64,000 nucleotides of DNA from assembly GCF_002849655.1 (NCBI RefSeq), contig NZ_PDNW01000005.1:124001-188000 (forward strand), read 5' to 3'. Of this stretch, positions 1-10,284 are shown one piece after another (position 1 is the first letter of the stretch; each line of letters begins with the position of its first letter). The notes under the pieces were generated by a model, which had not been told where the DNA came from, searched no databases, and worked only from the letters and a program-made list of their open reading frames with translations. Position numbers and translations under genes: made by a program. This DNA is from Pollutimonas subterranea. Lineage in GTDB: Bacteria > Pseudomonadota > Gammaproteobacteria > Burkholderiales > Burkholderiaceae_B.

Positions 1-17
1 GCGCGGCAACTGCGCCG

Positions 18-3000
18 TCACTCAGCAACGACCAGTGGCAAATCACCGCTTTGTTGCGCGCCGAGCGGCTTCGTTTTCCGTGCAATCAAGGTGTAGGCCA
101 CTGGCACGACGAAAAGTGTCAACAAAGTGCCCAGGCTGAGGCCCCCGACCAGTACCCACCCGATTTGCTGGCGTGATTCGGCGCCTGCGCCGGTCGCATA
201 AGCCAGTGGCAGAACGCCCAGCACCATGGCGCCCGTGGTCATAAGTATAGGACGCAAGCGCAACACGCTCGCTTCGGTGACTGCCTCGAAGATATCGACA
301 CCCTCTTCCCGTAGCTGGGTGGCAAATTCGACAATAAGAATTCCATGCTTGGTAATGAGGCCCACCAGGGTAATAAGCCCGATCTGGCTATAGATCGACA
401 AGGTCCCGCCCGAGAGCCACAAGGCCAGCAAGGCGCCTGTCATGGACAACGGTACAGAGAACATGATGACCAGGGGATTGCGCCAGCTTTCGAACTGCGC
501 GGCCAGGACTAGGTAAATAAAGGCCAACGCCATCACGAAAACCAGGTAGATACTTCCTGACGAGTCACGAAACTCGCGGGACTGCCCGTCGAGGTCGGTC
601 TGTACAGTACGCGGCAACGTATCGCTTGCCACCTGGTTCATGTGCTCGAGCACCTCGCCCAGCGCATAGCCCGGAGCGATCGATGCCTGGACCTTCACCG
701 CACGCAACCGGTTGAAGTGGTTCAGCGACTGTGGAGAAACGCTCTCGACCACATCGACAAAATTCGACATCTGCACCATGCTGCCGGCATTGGTACGCAG
801 GTAGATATCGGAAATGTCGGCCGGATCGGCACGATCAGCCTTCTTGACTTGGACGATGACATCGTACTGTTCACCGCTGTCCTGGAAACGCGTGACTTGG
901 CGCCCGCCCAGCATCGACTCCAGCGTACGCCCTACGTCGCCCACGTCGATGCCCACATCGGCCAATTTGTCGCGGTTGACAACCACCCTGAGCTCCGGCG
1001 TATTCAGCCGCAAATCCGTGTCGATATTCTGCAGCCCCGGGTAGTCGCGCAGCTTGTCGACGAAGCCGCCTACAAGCTTGGCCATCTCGGGATAGCTGGC
1101 CTGGCTCATTATCACGAAATCGACGGGCTTGGACGTGGCACGCTCGCCCAGCGACGGCGGGTTGGTCGGAAAGGCGCGTACACCCGGTAGCGCGGCAAAA
1201 CTGGGCTGCAACGCCGCGGCAATGCTTTGTTGCGAACGCGACCGCTCATCCCAGGGCTTGAGGCGCAGGATGGCTATGCCGTCGATAACGGTGGGATAGC
1301 CGATGATGGTCTGATTGCCACTCGCCTCTGGTATGTCGGCATAGAAGCTTTCAATCTTCATCACGCTTTGCTTGGTGTAGTCCATGGTGGACCCTTCCGG
1401 TGCGCTGACCATCCCGTATATGACGCCGCGATCTTCGATGGGGGCAAGCTCGCTTTTAACCGTTTTGAATAAGACAACGCTGCCCGCGGCCACCGCCAGC
1501 CCAACCAGCAGCACTATGATGCGGTGCCGCAGTGCGCGCGCCAGGCCATTGCGATAACGCTGGGTCAGGCCCACCAGCAGGTTCTCGATAAAGGTATAGA
1601 CACGCCCATGGCCGACTTCGTGGCGCAGCATCGTTGCGCACATCATGGGTGTAAGGGTCAGCGCTATGAATCCGGACACCAGCACCGCGCTGGCCAATGT
1701 CAGTGCGAATTCAATGAACAGGCGGCCCGTACGGCCGGTGGCAAAGGCCAATGGCGCATACACGGCCACCAATGTAAGCGTCATGGCGACGACGGCAAAG
1801 CCGATCTCTTTGGAGCCCAGGAAGGCCGCCTCCAGCCGGGTCTTGCCCTCTTCGATGTGCCGGAAAATATTCTCGAGCACGACAATCGCATCGTCGACAA
1901 CAAGGCCAATGGCCAGCACCATGGCCAGCAGCGTCAATGTATTGATGGAGAAACCAAACAGGTACATGATCCCGCATGCCCCGATGAGCGACACGGGAAT
2001 GGTGACAATGGGAATAAGGCTGGCACGCAGGTTGCGCAGGAAAAAGAAAATAACCAGCACCACCAGTATGATTGCCTCGACCACCGTCATATACACCGAC
2101 TTGATGGACTCTTGTATGAACACGGAGCTGTCGTAGGCAATGGTCAGCTTCATGCCGGCCGGCAGGTTCTCATTGATCAGCGCCACTTCGTCGCGGGCTT
2201 CCCTGGACAGATCAAGCGGATTCGCGGTGGATTGCTTGGTAATGCCTATGGTCAGGCTTTGCTCGCCATTGAATCGCGCCAGCACACGGTCGTCGGCAGG
2301 TCCGATTTCGACGTCGGCCACATCGCTGAGCCGTACCGGGTAGCCGCGAACATTGGCAACGATCACCCCTTTGAACTGGTCTGGCGTCTGAAGGTCGGTG
2401 GAAGACACAACCGAAAATTCCCGGTCCTGGGACTCGATACGCCCGGCCGGTATCAGCACATTCTGCTGGAGCAGCGCCGCTTCGATATCTTGCACAATCA
2501 GGCCGTAAGCACCCAGCTTGGCCCGATCGACATACACCCGCATGGAGGGAAGGCGCTCGCCGAACACTCGCACCTCGGCGGCTCCCGGCAACACGGACAG
2601 CCGCGTCTTCACGAAACGATTGATGTAGTCCGACGCCTGCAAAGGCGAGTAGTCTCCGGCAGTCACCCCGATATAGATGATGGGGCTGGAGTCGGCCTCG
2701 ACCTTGCTGATGATGGGCTCGTCGATTTCATCCGGAAGGAATCGCCGGGCCCGCGATACCTTGTCGCGTACTTCTGCCGCAGCGGCATCGGGATCGCGCG
2801 ACAGATTGAACTTGATATTGATGAGGCTGCGCTCGGACCGGCTGCGTGAGGTCATTACGTTGACCCCTTCAATACCAGCCAATTGATCTTCCAGCGGCTT
2901 GGTTACCTGTGATTCCACAACTTCCGGCGACGCGCCTTTGTAGGCAGTGACCACCGACACGACGGGTTCGTCGATAGCGGGATACTCGCGCACGGTCAGT

Positions 3001-3092
3001 CGCTGGTACGAGATCAAGCCAACCAGCACAATGATCAGCGACAACACTGTCGCGAATACCGGGCGCTTGATGCAGACTTCGGAAAGAATCAT
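18..3092 (-). CDS. RND-family multidrug efflux permease (HAE1/AcrB-like)
   Basis: This is an inner-membrane proton-driven pump, about 1024 residues, the normal length for an AcrB/MexB-type subunit. One N-terminal transmembrane helix is followed by a large periplasmic domain, a helix bundle, a second periplasmic domain and a final bundle. The paired aspartates of the proton relay sit in a VVDDA motif at residues 400-401. I chose the ATG at 3092, giving MILSEVCIKRP, the usual start of the family; the longer frame would run into the end of the adaptor gene. It lies 13 bases after the adaptor stop, so the two are co-transcribed. No outer-membrane channel gene is visible before the window edge. 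The substrate cannot be read from sequence. Confidence 0.93.
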   Translation of the reverse strand: MILSEVCIKRPVFATVLSLIIVLVGLISYQRLTVREYPAIDEPVVSVVTAYKGASPEVVESQVTKPLEDQLAGIEGVNVMTSRSRSERSLINIKFNLSRDPDAAAAEVRDKVSRARRFLPDEIDEPIISKVEADSSPIIYIGVTAGDYSPLQASDYINRFVKTRLSVLPGAAEVRVFGERLPSMRVYVDRAKLGAYGLIVQDIEAALLQQNVLIPAGRIESQDREFSVVSSTDLQTPDQFKGVIVANVRGYPVRLSDVADVEIGPADDRVLARFNGEQSLTIGITKQSTANPLDLSREARDEVALINENLPAGMKLTIAYDSSVFIQESIKSVYMTVVEAIILVVLVIFFFLRNLRASLIPIVTIPVSLIGACGIMYLFGFSINTLTLLAMVLAIGLVVDDAIVVLENIFRHIEEGKTRLEAAFLGSKEIGFAVVAMTLTLVAVYAPLAFATGRTGRLFIEFALTLASAVLVSGFIALTLTPMMCATMLRHEVGHGRVYTFIENLLVGLTQRYRNGLARALRHRIIVLLVGLAVAAGSVVLFKTVKSELAPIEDRGVIYGMVSAPEGSTMDYTKQSVMKIESFYADIPEASGNQTIIGYPTVIDGIAILRLKPWDERSRSQQSIAAALQPSFAALPGVRAFPTNPPSLGERATSKPVDFVIMSQASYPEMAKLVGGFVDKLRDYPGLQNIDTDLRLNTPELRVVVNRDKLADVGIDVGDVGRTLESMLGGRQVTRFQDSGEQYDVIVQVKKADRADPADISDIYLRTNAGSMVQMSNFVDVVESVSPQSLNHFNRLRAVKVQASIAPGYALGEVLEHMNQVASDTLPRTVQTDLDGQSREFRDSSGSIYLVFVMALAFIYLVLAAQFESWRNPLVIMFSVPLSMTGALLALWLSGGTLSIYSQIGLITLVGLITKHGILIVEFATQLREEGVDIFEAVTEASVLRLRPILMTTGAMVLGVLPLAYATGAGAESRQQIGWVLVGGLSLGTLLTLFVVPVAYTLIARKTKPLGAQQSGDLPLVVAE

Positions 3093-3105
3093 GGGAACAC
3101 CAAAA

Positions 3106-4215
3106 TCAGGAGGCCGCTGGCTTTTCGGCGGGCGGGAGCGCTTCAACAGCGGCTCCGTCTGACACTTTCTGCAAGCCTGAAACCACTATCTGGTCACCCT
3201 CGTGCAGGCCGTTGATGACCTCGACCTGGCCGGCGCGTCGCTGGCCTATATTCACCTCGACACGATTGACATGCCCATCGACCAGGCGGAAAACATACTG
3301 CGACTGGCCCGACGGGGCAAGTGCCGCCTCGGGCACGACCAAGGCCTGATCGTTCGCAAACTGTAGCTGGACCCGGGCAAACATGCCAGGACGCAAGGCG
3401 CCATCGGCGTTCGGCACATCAGCACGCAGCAGGATGGAGCGCCCGCCTACATCGACCAGGGGACTGATCGCGCCCACGACGCCTTCCCGGGTCTGCCCGG
3501 GAAGCGCGTCAAACCGCAAAGCCAACTTGATGCCTTCGCGCACCTGCCCCAGGAATTGCTCGGGCACTCGAAAGTCGACGTTGAGCGGATCAATGGATTC
3601 AATCGGAACGAGATCGATGCCGGGACTGACATAGTCGCCCACCGACACATTGCGCAGCCCGATTAGACCGTCGAAGGGAGCTCGTATTGCGGTTTTATCC
3701 AGATGGGCCTTGGCCAACGCGGCGGCGGCCTGCTGGACCTTTAGCTGGCTGGCCGATTCGTCGCGCGCCTGTTGACTGATGAAACCTTGCTTGGTGAGTT
3801 CTACCGCACGTCGGTATTGGCTGGAAGCCAGGCTTAGATTAGCCTGCGCTTGTTGCAATTGCGCCTTGACTACGCTGTCGTCCAGGCGCACCAACACTTG
3901 GCCTTTGAGGACCTTGCCGCCTTCATCGAAGTTGATTTCGGCGATACGTCCGGTGACTTCGGGGCGCAACATGACCGAATCCCGGGACCGCAAGCTGCCC
4001 ACGGCCGAAACCCCCCGTTCCCAGGGAACCTGCTTAACCGGCTCAACCTGCACCGCGATTTTCTTCGGGGCGGCAACTACCACGGAGGCTCCATCGGTCT
4101 TCGTCGCCGCCCGCAACGAGTTCGCGTCGCGATCGGCCAGCCACCGGGCACCGCCGACACCCAGCGCTATCCCGGTCGCCAGTATCAGCACAAAGCTTAT
4201 CGTGGGGTTTTTCAT
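3106..4215 (-). CDS. RND efflux periplasmic adaptor (membrane fusion protein)
   Basis: This is the HlyD/AcrA-type adaptor that bridges the RND permease to an outer-membrane channel. The protein is about 369 residues. A single N-terminal hydrophobic segment (ISFVLILATGIALGVG) acts as anchor or uncleaved signal. A split lipoyl-like domain flanks a short helical hairpin (residues about 100-170), followed by the beta-barrel and membrane-proximal domains. There is no lipobox cysteine, unlike AcrA or MexA. I start at ATG 4215 (MKNPTISF); an in-frame ATG lies 8 codons upstream. It is first in a two-gene operon with the permease. Confidence 0.9.
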   Translation of the reverse strand: MKNPTISFVLILATGIALGVGGARWLADRDANSLRAATKTDGASVVVAAPKKIAVQVEPVKQVPWERGVSAVGSLRSRDSVMLRPEVTGRIAEINFDEGGKVLKGQVLVRLDDSVVKAQLQQAQANLSLASSQYRRAVELTKQGFISQQARDESASQLKVQQAAAALAKAHLDKTAIRAPFDGLIGLRNVSVGDYVSPGIDLVPIESIDPLNVDFRVPEQFLGQVREGIKLALRFDALPGQTREGVVGAISPLVDVGGRSILLRADVPNADGALRPGMFARVQLQFANDQALVVPEAALAPSGQSQYVFRLVDGHVNRVEVNIGQRRAGQVEVINGLHEGDQIVVSGLQKVSDGAAVEALPPAEKPAAS

Positions 4216-4281
4216 TGAATATAAAAGATCTGGACACAATTTGTGACTGTAGCATTGGAAGGCCGGGTAACTGATACTTTT

Positions 4282-4734
4282 CTAGCGAAGCGCTGCACGC
4301 GCGTGATCCACGCCCAGGTTAGCCAGTTGATCAGCGCGCTCGTTGCCGGGGTCTCCCGCGTGACCGCGCACCCAACGCCAGGTCAATTCATGCTGTGCGA
4401 CAAGCAGGTCGAGCTCTTGCCACAGATCGGAATTCTTGACCGGCTTCTTGTCGGCGGTACGCCATCCACGCCGTTTCCAGTTCGCCAGCCATTCGCTCAT
4501 CCCTTTTTGCACGTATTGCGAATCAGTGTGTACGATCACGTCGCAGGGACGCTTCAAGGCCTTTAGTGCCTGGATTACCGCCATAAGTTCCATACGATTG
4601 TTCGTGGTATTGGGTTCGCCGCCATATAGCGTTTTTTCGTGTTGCCCCTGGCGCAGCAAAGCGCCCCAACCGCCCAGACCGGGATTTCCTTTGCAGGCAC
4701 CATCGGTCCATATTTCTACTTGACTGCTGTTCAT
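4282..4734 (-). CDS. rnhA: Ribonuclease HI
   Basis: Cleaves the RNA strand of RNA-DNA hybrids, for example R-loops and primers. At 150 residues it is close to E. coli RNase HI. The catalytic carboxylates are all visible: D11 in [12 protein letters not shown]49 in NNRMELMA, D71 in HTDSQYV and D135 in NERADQLA, with the histidine H125 in RGHAGD. The basic handle region (NWKRRGW) is present. It is co-directional with, and 24 bases downstream of, the methyltransferase gene, an arrangement common in beta-proteobacteria. Confidence 0.97.
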   Translation of the reverse strand: MNSSQVEIWTDGACKGNPGLGGWGALLRQGQHEKTLYGGEPNTTNNRMELMAVIQALKALKRPCDVIVHTDSQYVQKGMSEWLANWKRRGWRTADKKPVKNSDLWQELDLLVAQHELTWRWVRGHAGDPGNERADQLANLGVDHARAALR

Positions 4735-4758
4735 TAAAGTGTGCTGCCCAGACTATCG

Positions 4759-5517
4759 CTAAAGGAATGAATCAGAATTTCGGCTCGTTACCACCGCTTG
4801 GCGCCGAACGCGTTTTTTTGGTGTTTTCCATACCGGTCCCACCAGCCGCATGCCGGCAACCCGTTTCACCGCCGACACCACGTACACCGCCCCGCAAACC
4901 GGCCACCATCGGTCACCCGCCGCCTCCATGAATGCCCAGCGGTCCAGCCACGTTTTACTGGCGCATGGAGGCGCATAACAACCAAAGCGGCCCCGATCAA
5001 GCTCGAAGGACAATAGCTTGAACCAGTCCTTCAGGCGCGCGAGCGATACCTGCATATGGGCGGGAATGGGCATCAAGGGATCCAGTCCCGGGATACGCTC
5101 GTGTCCGCCCCACAGGCTCCAGGGGTTGAATCCAGATATGACCACCCGCCCTTCGGGCATGAGTACGCGTTCGGCTTCACGCAAGATCTGGTGGGGGTCA
5201 TTAGAACACTCCAGCACGTGAGGCAGGACCAGCAAGTCAATGCTTTGCGTATCAAAAGGGAGATGCTCGGGGTCGGTTACCAACACGGCACCCTGCTCGC
5301 CGGCCTGGTCGAATAAAATCCGGGTACGCCCCTTGAAGGGAATACGGTTTGTCCGTAATAAGTCCCACTGCGGCAGGCCGATTTGTATGGCATGATAACC
5401 AAATACATTTGCAACGATGCCGTCGATCTGTTTTTGTTCCCACGCCTGCACATACTGGCCTGGCGCAGTGCCCAGCCACTCAGCCAGCTCTACAATCAGA
5501 GGTTGGTCCGCCAACAC
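4759..5517 (-). CDS. Class I SAM-dependent methyltransferase
   Basis: The protein has 252 residues. It carries a methyltransferase-11-like core: a post-I acidic strand (VLVTDPEHLPF), motif IV (IDLLVLPHVLE) and ERVLMPEGRVVISGFNP. The glycine-rich motif I is weak (LFDQAGEQGAVL). The start is a GTG at 5517, because an in-frame stop lies only six codons upstream. It is divergent from gloB with only 17 bases between the start codons, so each promoter must overlap the other gene. The target of methylation is not evident. Confidence 0.85.
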   Translation of the reverse strand: MLADQPLIVELAEWLGTAPGQYVQAWEQKQIDGIVANVFGYHAIQIGLPQWDLLRTNRIPFKGRTRILFDQAGEQGAVLVTDPEHLPFDTQSIDLLVLPHVLECSNDPHQILREAERVLMPEGRVVISGFNPWSLWGGHERIPGLDPLMPIPAHMQVSLARLKDWFKLLSFELDRGRFGCYAPPCASKTWLDRWAFMEAAGDRWWPVCGAVYVVSAVKRVAGMRLVGPVWKTPKKRVRRQAVVTSRNSDSFL

Positions 5518-5534
5518 ATGTACTCCCGTAGCTT

Positions 5535-6323
5535 ATGGTAAATACTGAACTTATCCCGATACCCGCATTTTCCGATAACTATATATGGATGGTACGCAAG
5601 AACGGACACGCCATTGTTGTCGACCCAGGACAATCCGATCCGGTCATTGCCGTGCTGGATCAGCACGAATTGGTACTGGACGCCATTTTACTGACTCACC
5701 ACCACGCAGACCATGTGGGAGGCGTCCTGGCATTACAACAGCGAACAGGGGCGGTCGTCTATGGCCCTGCAACAGAAACTTTGCCGGCTTGCGACTACCC
5801 GCTGGCCGACGGTGATGCCGTCGAGCTTCCCGAAGTGGGCCTTTCGCTGCATGTGCTGGACATCCCCGGACACACGGCCGGGCATATTGCCTATCACGGG
5901 CATTATGCCGGGGGAAAACCCCTGGTTTTCTGTGGCGACACGTTATTTGCAGCAGGATGCGGCCGGATATTTGAAGGGACGCCAACCCAGATGTTCGATT
6001 CTCTGGGTGAACTACGGGGTTTACCGCTAGATACACTCGTTTGTTGCGGTCACGAGTACACTCTTGCGAACCTACGTTGGGCGCTCGAAGTAGAGCCCGA
6101 CAACGCCGCTCTGCATCGGTTGTGGGAATCGGCCGCGCAACTCCGTAAGGAAGGCGCGCCTACATTGCCGTCCACCATCGCCGCCGAGCACCAGACCAAC
6201 CCTTTTTTTCGAACCTCGCAAGCCACCGTCTCGAACTCCGCCTCGCGCTATGCGGGCAAGCAACTGGATTCAGCCGTAGCGGTTTTTGCAAGTTTGCGTG
6301 AATGGAAGAACAATTTCAAATGA
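5535..6323 (+). CDS. gloB: Hydroxyacylglutathione hydrolase (glyoxalase II)
   Basis: Hydrolyses S-D-lactoylglutathione to D-lactate and glutathione, the second step of methylglyoxal detoxification. The 262-residue metallo-beta-lactamase fold shows the metal motif THHHADH at residues 54-60. Further ligands lie in the FCGDTLF and CCGHEYT motifs, and the C-terminal NPFFR segment is typical of glyoxalase II. It begins 17 bases from the divergent methyltransferase and ends just before mltD. Confidence 0.96.
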   Translation: MVNTELIPIPAFSDNYIWMVRKNGHAIVVDPGQSDPVIAVLDQHELVLDAILLTHHHADHVGGVLALQQRTGAVVYGPATETLPACDYPLADGDAVELPEVGLSLHVLDIPGHTAGHIAYHGHYAGGKPLVFCGDTLFAAGCGRIFEGTPTQMFDSLGELRGLPLDTLVCCGHEYTLANLRWALEVEPDNAALHRLWESAAQLRKEGAPTLPSTIAAEHQTNPFFRTSQATVSNSASRYAGKQLDSAVAVFASLREWKNNFK

Positions 6324-6330
6324 ATCGCCG

Positions 6331-7719
6331 ATGACCAGCCTACGACTATTCATTCTGCTCATCATAGCAGTCTTGTCTGGATGCGCCACCAACAGTCCCG
6401 AAAATCCTTACGCGCCCCCGAAAAAGAACTACACGGCCGCCGAAACGTCGCGCACGATCGATTTGACTCACCCTCCGCGCGACATGTGGGACCGGGTCAG
6501 GCGCGGGTTCGCGATACCAAACCTGAACAACGAACTTACCGAACACTGGACCAACTACTACGCATCGCATCCGCAGTCGGTCTTGCTAATGAGCAAGCGC
6601 GCAAGCAAATACCTCTACCATATCGTCGACGAGCTCAACCGTCGCGGCTTGCCCACCGAACTGGCCCTTCTGCCTTTTGTCGAAAGTGCCTACAACCCAA
6701 CCGCCTTGTCGCGTGCCAAGGCGTCGGGTCTCTGGCAGTTCATACCCAGTACGGGCTTGCACTACAACCTGGAGCAGAACGCGTGGCGCGACCAGCGTCG
6801 TGATCCCGTAGCCTCGACCAATGCAGCGCTCGATTACCTGGCCTATCTGTACGATTTCCAGGGCGACTGGTATCTGGCACTGGCCTCTTACAACTGGGGC
6901 GAAGGGTCGGTCAAGCGTGCCATGGAAAAAAATGCCAAGGCCGGCATTCCAGCCGACTATGCCACCATCAACATGCCATCGGAAACGCGCAACTATGTAC
7001 CAAAGTTGCAGGCCATCAAGAACATCATTGCCAACCCCAAGAAGTACGGAATAACACTGCCCGACGTCACCAACGAGCCGTACTTCACCAAGGTGCAGGC
7101 GGCGCCCACTACCGATATTGAAATCGCCGTCGCCGCCCAGCTTGCCGAAATGCCGCTCGACGAATTCAAATCGCTGAATGCCTCGTTCAACCGGCCTGTC
7201 ATTCTGGCCGAGCACCAAACCACACTGCTGCTGCCCACAAACCGGGTCGATATCTTCAATGCGAACCTGGCCGCCTACAAGGGCAAGCTCAGTGAATGGC
7301 AAACCTATAAAAGCAAATCGGGCGAATCGTACCTGACCATTGCCAAGCAACACGGAATCAGCGTAGCGCAACTGCGCACAATGAATGGCCTGAGCAAAAA
7401 AGCGAAAGTCGCCGACGCGCAAACGCTGCTCGTGCCAACGGCCGGGGCCCGCGGCCGCATCCACCTTGCATCGCTTGACGTATCGGCCGACGAACCGGCA
7501 GCCCGTTCAAGACCGTCACGCAGCAACAAGGACGTCGTCGTGTTGCGCCGCAAGGCCAACGTCCGCACACATACCGTCAGGGGTGGCGAAACCCTGTTTT
7601 CGCTGGCAAAGAAATACAACACTTCCATTACTGAACTGCGCAAGCTGAACAACATCAAGGGCAGCAAATTGGCCAAGGGTGTTCGACTGCGCGTGCCCGG
7701 AACAAGCATCCGCGGCTAA
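6331..7719 (+). CDS. mltD: Membrane-bound lytic murein transglycosylase D, two LysM domains
   Basis: Cleaves peptidoglycan glycan strands to 1,6-anhydro-muropeptides at the periplasmic side of the outer membrane. The protein has 462 residues. It has a lipoprotein signal ending in LSGC (acylated Cys18), then a goose-lysozyme-like SLT domain with the catalytic glutamate at about residue 118 in [10 protein letters not shown] and the downstream [11 protein letters not shown] and [10 protein letters not shown] motifs. Two LysM peptidoglycan-binding repeats follow near residues 320-365 and 410-460. I use ATG 6331, since the signal peptide starts there; the open frame extends 15 codons upstream into gloB. 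Confidence 0.95.
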   Translation: MTSLRLFILLIIAVLSGCATNSPENPYAPPKKNYTAAETSRTIDLTHPPRDMWDRVRRGFAIPNLNNELTEHWTNYYASHPQSVLLMSKRASKYLYHIVDELNRRGLPTELALLPFVESAYNPTALSRAKASGLWQFIPSTGLHYNLEQNAWRDQRRDPVASTNAALDYLAYLYDFQGDWYLALASYNWGEGSVKRAMEKNAKAGIPADYATINMPSETRNYVPKLQAIKNIIANPKKYGITLPDVTNEPYFTKVQAAPTTDIEIAVAAQLAEMPLDEFKSLNASFNRPVILAEHQTTLLLPTNRVDIFNANLAAYKGKLSEWQTYKSKSGESYLTIAKQHGISVAQLRTMNGLSKKAKVADAQTLLVPTAGARGRIHLASLDVSADEPAARSRPSRSNKDVVVLRRKANVRTHTVRGGETLFSLAKKYNTSITELRKLNNIKGSKLAKGVRLRVPGTSIRG

Positions 7720-7750
7720 ACTAGCAAATCAAGAAAAAAGGATTTATCAA

Positions 7751-8533
7751 ATGGGTTTCCTCAACGGCAAGCGCATACTCGTAACCGGTGTCCTATCAAA
7801 CCGGTCAATCGCCTATGGCATCGCGCATGCGTGCAAGCAGCAAGGCGCCGAGCTCGCCTTCACCTATGTCGGCGATCGCTTCAAAGAGCGCGTTACCGAA
7901 TTTGCCGCCCAACTCGGTAGCAATATCGTCATTCCCTGTGACGTTGCCGAAGACGACCAGATCGAGAACACATTCAAGGAACTACAGGAACAATGGGACG
8001 GCCTCGATGGGCTGGTCCATTCCATTGGCTTTGCCCCGCGCGAATCACTCAACGGCGATCTGCTGGAAGGCCTCTCACGCGAGGCATTTCGCATCGCACA
8101 CGACATCTCGGCCTACAGCTTCCCAGCACTTGCCAAAGCGGCACTGCCCATGCTCAAAGGACGCAAGAGTTCAGTACTGACGCTTACCTACCTGGGCGCT
8201 GAGAAAGTCGTTCCACACTACAACACGATGGGGCTGGCCAAGGCCTCGCTCGAAGCCAGCGTGCGCTACCTTGCCTCGGCGCTCGGCCCCCTGGGAATAC
8301 GGGCCAACGGCATTTCCGCAGGTCCGATCAAAACACTCGCAGCCAGCGGCATCAAAGACTTCTCCGCCATTTTCAAGTATGTGGAAGCCCACGCACCTAT
8401 GCGGCGCAATGTGACCATTGAAGACGTCGGTAACGTGGCCGCCTTCATGCTGTCGGACCTGGCTGCCGGCATTACCGGCGAGATCACCCACGTCGACAGT
8501 GGGTTTTCAACCGTCGTGCCAGGAATGGAATAA
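7751..8533 (+). CDS. fabI: Enoyl-[acyl-carrier-protein] reductase (NADH)
   Basis: Catalyses the last reduction of fatty-acid elongation (trans-2-enoyl-ACP to acyl-ACP) and is the triclosan/isoniazid-class target. The protein has 260 residues. It has the atypical FabI nucleotide motif near the N-terminus ([15 protein letters not shown]) and the catalytic pair Y157 and K164 in the Y-x6-K arrangement (YNTMGLAK). The start at 7751 follows an AAAGGA ribosome-binding site; the longer frame overlaps mltD. It converges on the GST-like gene with a 10-base gap. Confidence 0.97.
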   Translation: MGFLNGKRILVTGVLSNRSIAYGIAHACKQQGAELAFTYVGDRFKERVTEFAAQLGSNIVIPCDVAEDDQIENTFKELQEQWDGLDGLVHSIGFAPRESLNGDLLEGLSREAFRIAHDISAYSFPALAKAALPMLKGRKSSVLTLTYLGAEKVVPHYNTMGLAKASLEASVRYLASALGPLGIRANGISAGPIKTLAASGIKDFSAIFKYVEAHAPMRRNVTIEDVGNVAAFMLSDLAAGITGEITHVDSGFSTVVPGME

Positions 8534-8543
8534 GACGACAGGC

Positions 8544-9251
8544 TCAGCCGGGGAAAAGCACCGGCGCCTGGCCCGCTACCCATGGCGGGTACTTGCCCAT
8601 GATTCGTTCGAACAGCGGTGACTGCGCCCATCGCTGCAACCAGGCCTGAAGCCGCGGCCACGGCTGACTCTCGAACCAGTCGCGATCGGTGTGGGCGAAC
8701 TGGCGCACGAACGGGGCAATCGCCGCATCGGCCACCGTCAGGCGGTCGCCGAACAAGAAAGGAGTCGTTGCCAGCTGCGACTCAAGCTGAAACAGCCATG
8801 ATGCGGCATCATCCCGATGAGCCCTGCCGTCGACATCGTCATAGCGTTGCGGATATTTATAGCGATCGAGATGGTGCTTGAACTGGCCATCGCACTGGGC
8901 GATCAAGTCCATCGCTGCGGATACGCCGTCCGGATCCAACGCCAGCCATGCATGCGGATCGTTTTGCCTTAAGGCCCACAGCATGATGTCCAGGCTCTGT
9001 TCAATGACGGCGCCGCCGGGCTCTATCAGCACCGGAACCGTGGCCTTGGGTGATGCGTCGAGCAAGGCCTGTGGCTTGTCGCGCAATACCACTTCCCGTA
9101 GTTCGCATACCAGGCCGCTGGCCACGAGCGCGGATCGCGCACGCATCGCGTATGGACAACGCCGAAATGAATAAAGGACAGGAATCGACAAGGCCGCCCC
9201 TTCTTCTATTAATTGAACAAAATGCGCGGTTGGCGTTTTTCGACTGAGCAT
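8544..9251 (-). CDS. Glutathione S-transferase family protein
   Basis: This 235-residue protein has an N-terminal thioredoxin-like domain with a CPYAMRAR motif, resembling glutaredoxin-2/GST-omega enzymes in having one active cysteine. The cis-proline TVPVLI and the glutathione-contacting EQSLDIM segment follow, then an all-helical C-terminal domain. The substrate is unknown. The start at 9251 has AAGG just upstream; the first 20 residues are less conserved-looking and an internal start is possible. Confidence 0.85.
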   Translation of the reverse strand: MLSRKTPTAHFVQLIEEGAALSIPVLYSFRRCPYAMRARSALVASGLVCELREVVLRDKPQALLDASPKATVPVLIEPGGAVIEQSLDIMLWALRQNDPHAWLALDPDGVSAAMDLIAQCDGQFKHHLDRYKYPQRYDDVDGRAHRDDAASWLFQLESQLATTPFLFGDRLTVADAAIAPFVRQFAHTDRDWFESQPWPRLQAWLQRWAQSPLFERIMGKYPPWVAGQAPVLFPG

Positions 9252-9279
9252 GCCGCCTTATTGGCGTGCGTCAGCGTGA

Positions 9280-10284
9280 TCACGCACCGGCCTTCGTCGC
9301 CGTAGCCGCGGCTTCGGCCTTCTGTCTCATGGCCTCTTCTTTGGCGGCTTTCTTCAGTTCGACGCGTACACCAATATGCCTGTCGGCACGCTTCCTGGCC
9401 AGTTCCACTTGTTTCTGCCTTTCCGCAAACCGCTGCTTCTGTTCGTCGGTATGCTTGTCGTGGCAATGCGGACAACTGACCCCTTCCACGAAATGGCTGG
9501 ATGATTTGTCGGCGGCACTAAGCGGCAAACGGCAAGCGCGGCAAAATTCGTAATGGCCTTGCTCCAGACCATGCAGCACCGACACCCGTTCGTCGAAGAC
9601 GAAGCACTCGCCATCCCACCGGCTTTCTTCGGACGGAACCGTTTCCAGGTACTTGAGAATACCGCCTTCCAGGTGATACACCTCGTCGAACCCGAGCGTG
9701 CGCATGTAGGCGGTGGATTTTTCGCAGCGTATACCGCCTGTACAGAACATGGCCAGACGCGGCTTGTTATGAAGCACGCCACCTTCGGCGGACTGCTCTT
9801 TCACCCATTGTGGAAATTCCGTAAAGCTGGTGGTGTGCGGATTGACCGCCCGCTTGAATGTACCGATAGACACTTCATAATCGTTGCGCGTATCAACGAC
9901 GACGACGTCGGGGTCATCGATGAGCGCGTTCCATTCCTGAGGACTGACATACGTCCCGGCCATGGTCTCGGCCTGCACATTGGGTATGCCCATGGTCACG
10001 ATCTCGCGCTTGAGTTTTACCTTCATGCGATAAAACGGCATTTTGTCGGACCAGGATTCCTTGTGCACCAATGTCTTCAGGCGCGGGTCGTTACGCAAGA
10101 ATTGCAGTACAGCCTGGATTCCGGCCGATGGGCCGGCGATGGTGCCGTTGATGCCTTCTTCCGCCAGCAGCAACGTACCCTTTACGTCATGCGTTTCGCA
10201 GCATGCCAGCAAGGGCGCCTGCAATGCCTCGAAGTCGGGAAGATGGACGAACTTATACAGCGCTGCAACTAAAAAAGAAGCCAT
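9280..10284 (-). CDS. trhO: tRNA uridine(34) hydroxylase (rhodanese-type, YceA family)
   Basis: TrhO-family enzymes hydroxylate U34 of certain tRNAs to 5-hydroxyuridine using molecular oxygen. The 334-residue protein has an N-terminal ferredoxin-like domain, then a rhodanese domain with the active-site cysteine at residue 181 in [11 protein letters not shown] cysteine-rich stretch follows (CRACRLPL ... CPHC, consistent with metal binding), then a Lys/Arg/Ala-rich C-terminal tail that looks disordered. It is transcribed alone or with the downstream GST gene (28-base gap). Confidence 0.93.
   Translation of the reverse strand: MASFLVAALYKFVHLPDFEALQAPLLACCETHDVKGTLLLAEEGINGTIAGPSAGIQAVLQFLRNDPRLKTLVHKESWSDKMPFYRMKVKLKREIVTMGIPNVQAETMAGTYVSPQEWNALIDDPDVVVVDTRNDYEVSIGTFKRAVNPHTTSFTEFPQWVKEQSAEGGVLHNKPRLAMFCTGGIRCEKSTAYMRTLGFDEVYHLEGGILKYLETVPSEESRWDGECFVFDERVSVLHGLEQGHYEFCRACRLPLSAADKSSSHFVEGVSCPHCHDKHTDEQKQRFAERQKQVELARKRADRHIGVRVELKKAAKEEAMRQKAEAAATATKAGA

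Noticed and set aside
1524-2849. A 441-codon plus-strand open frame opposite the RND permease
   Set aside because: It is antisense to a well-conserved gene, has His/Gln/Arg-biased composition, and matches no family; it is a by-product of high GC in the third position.
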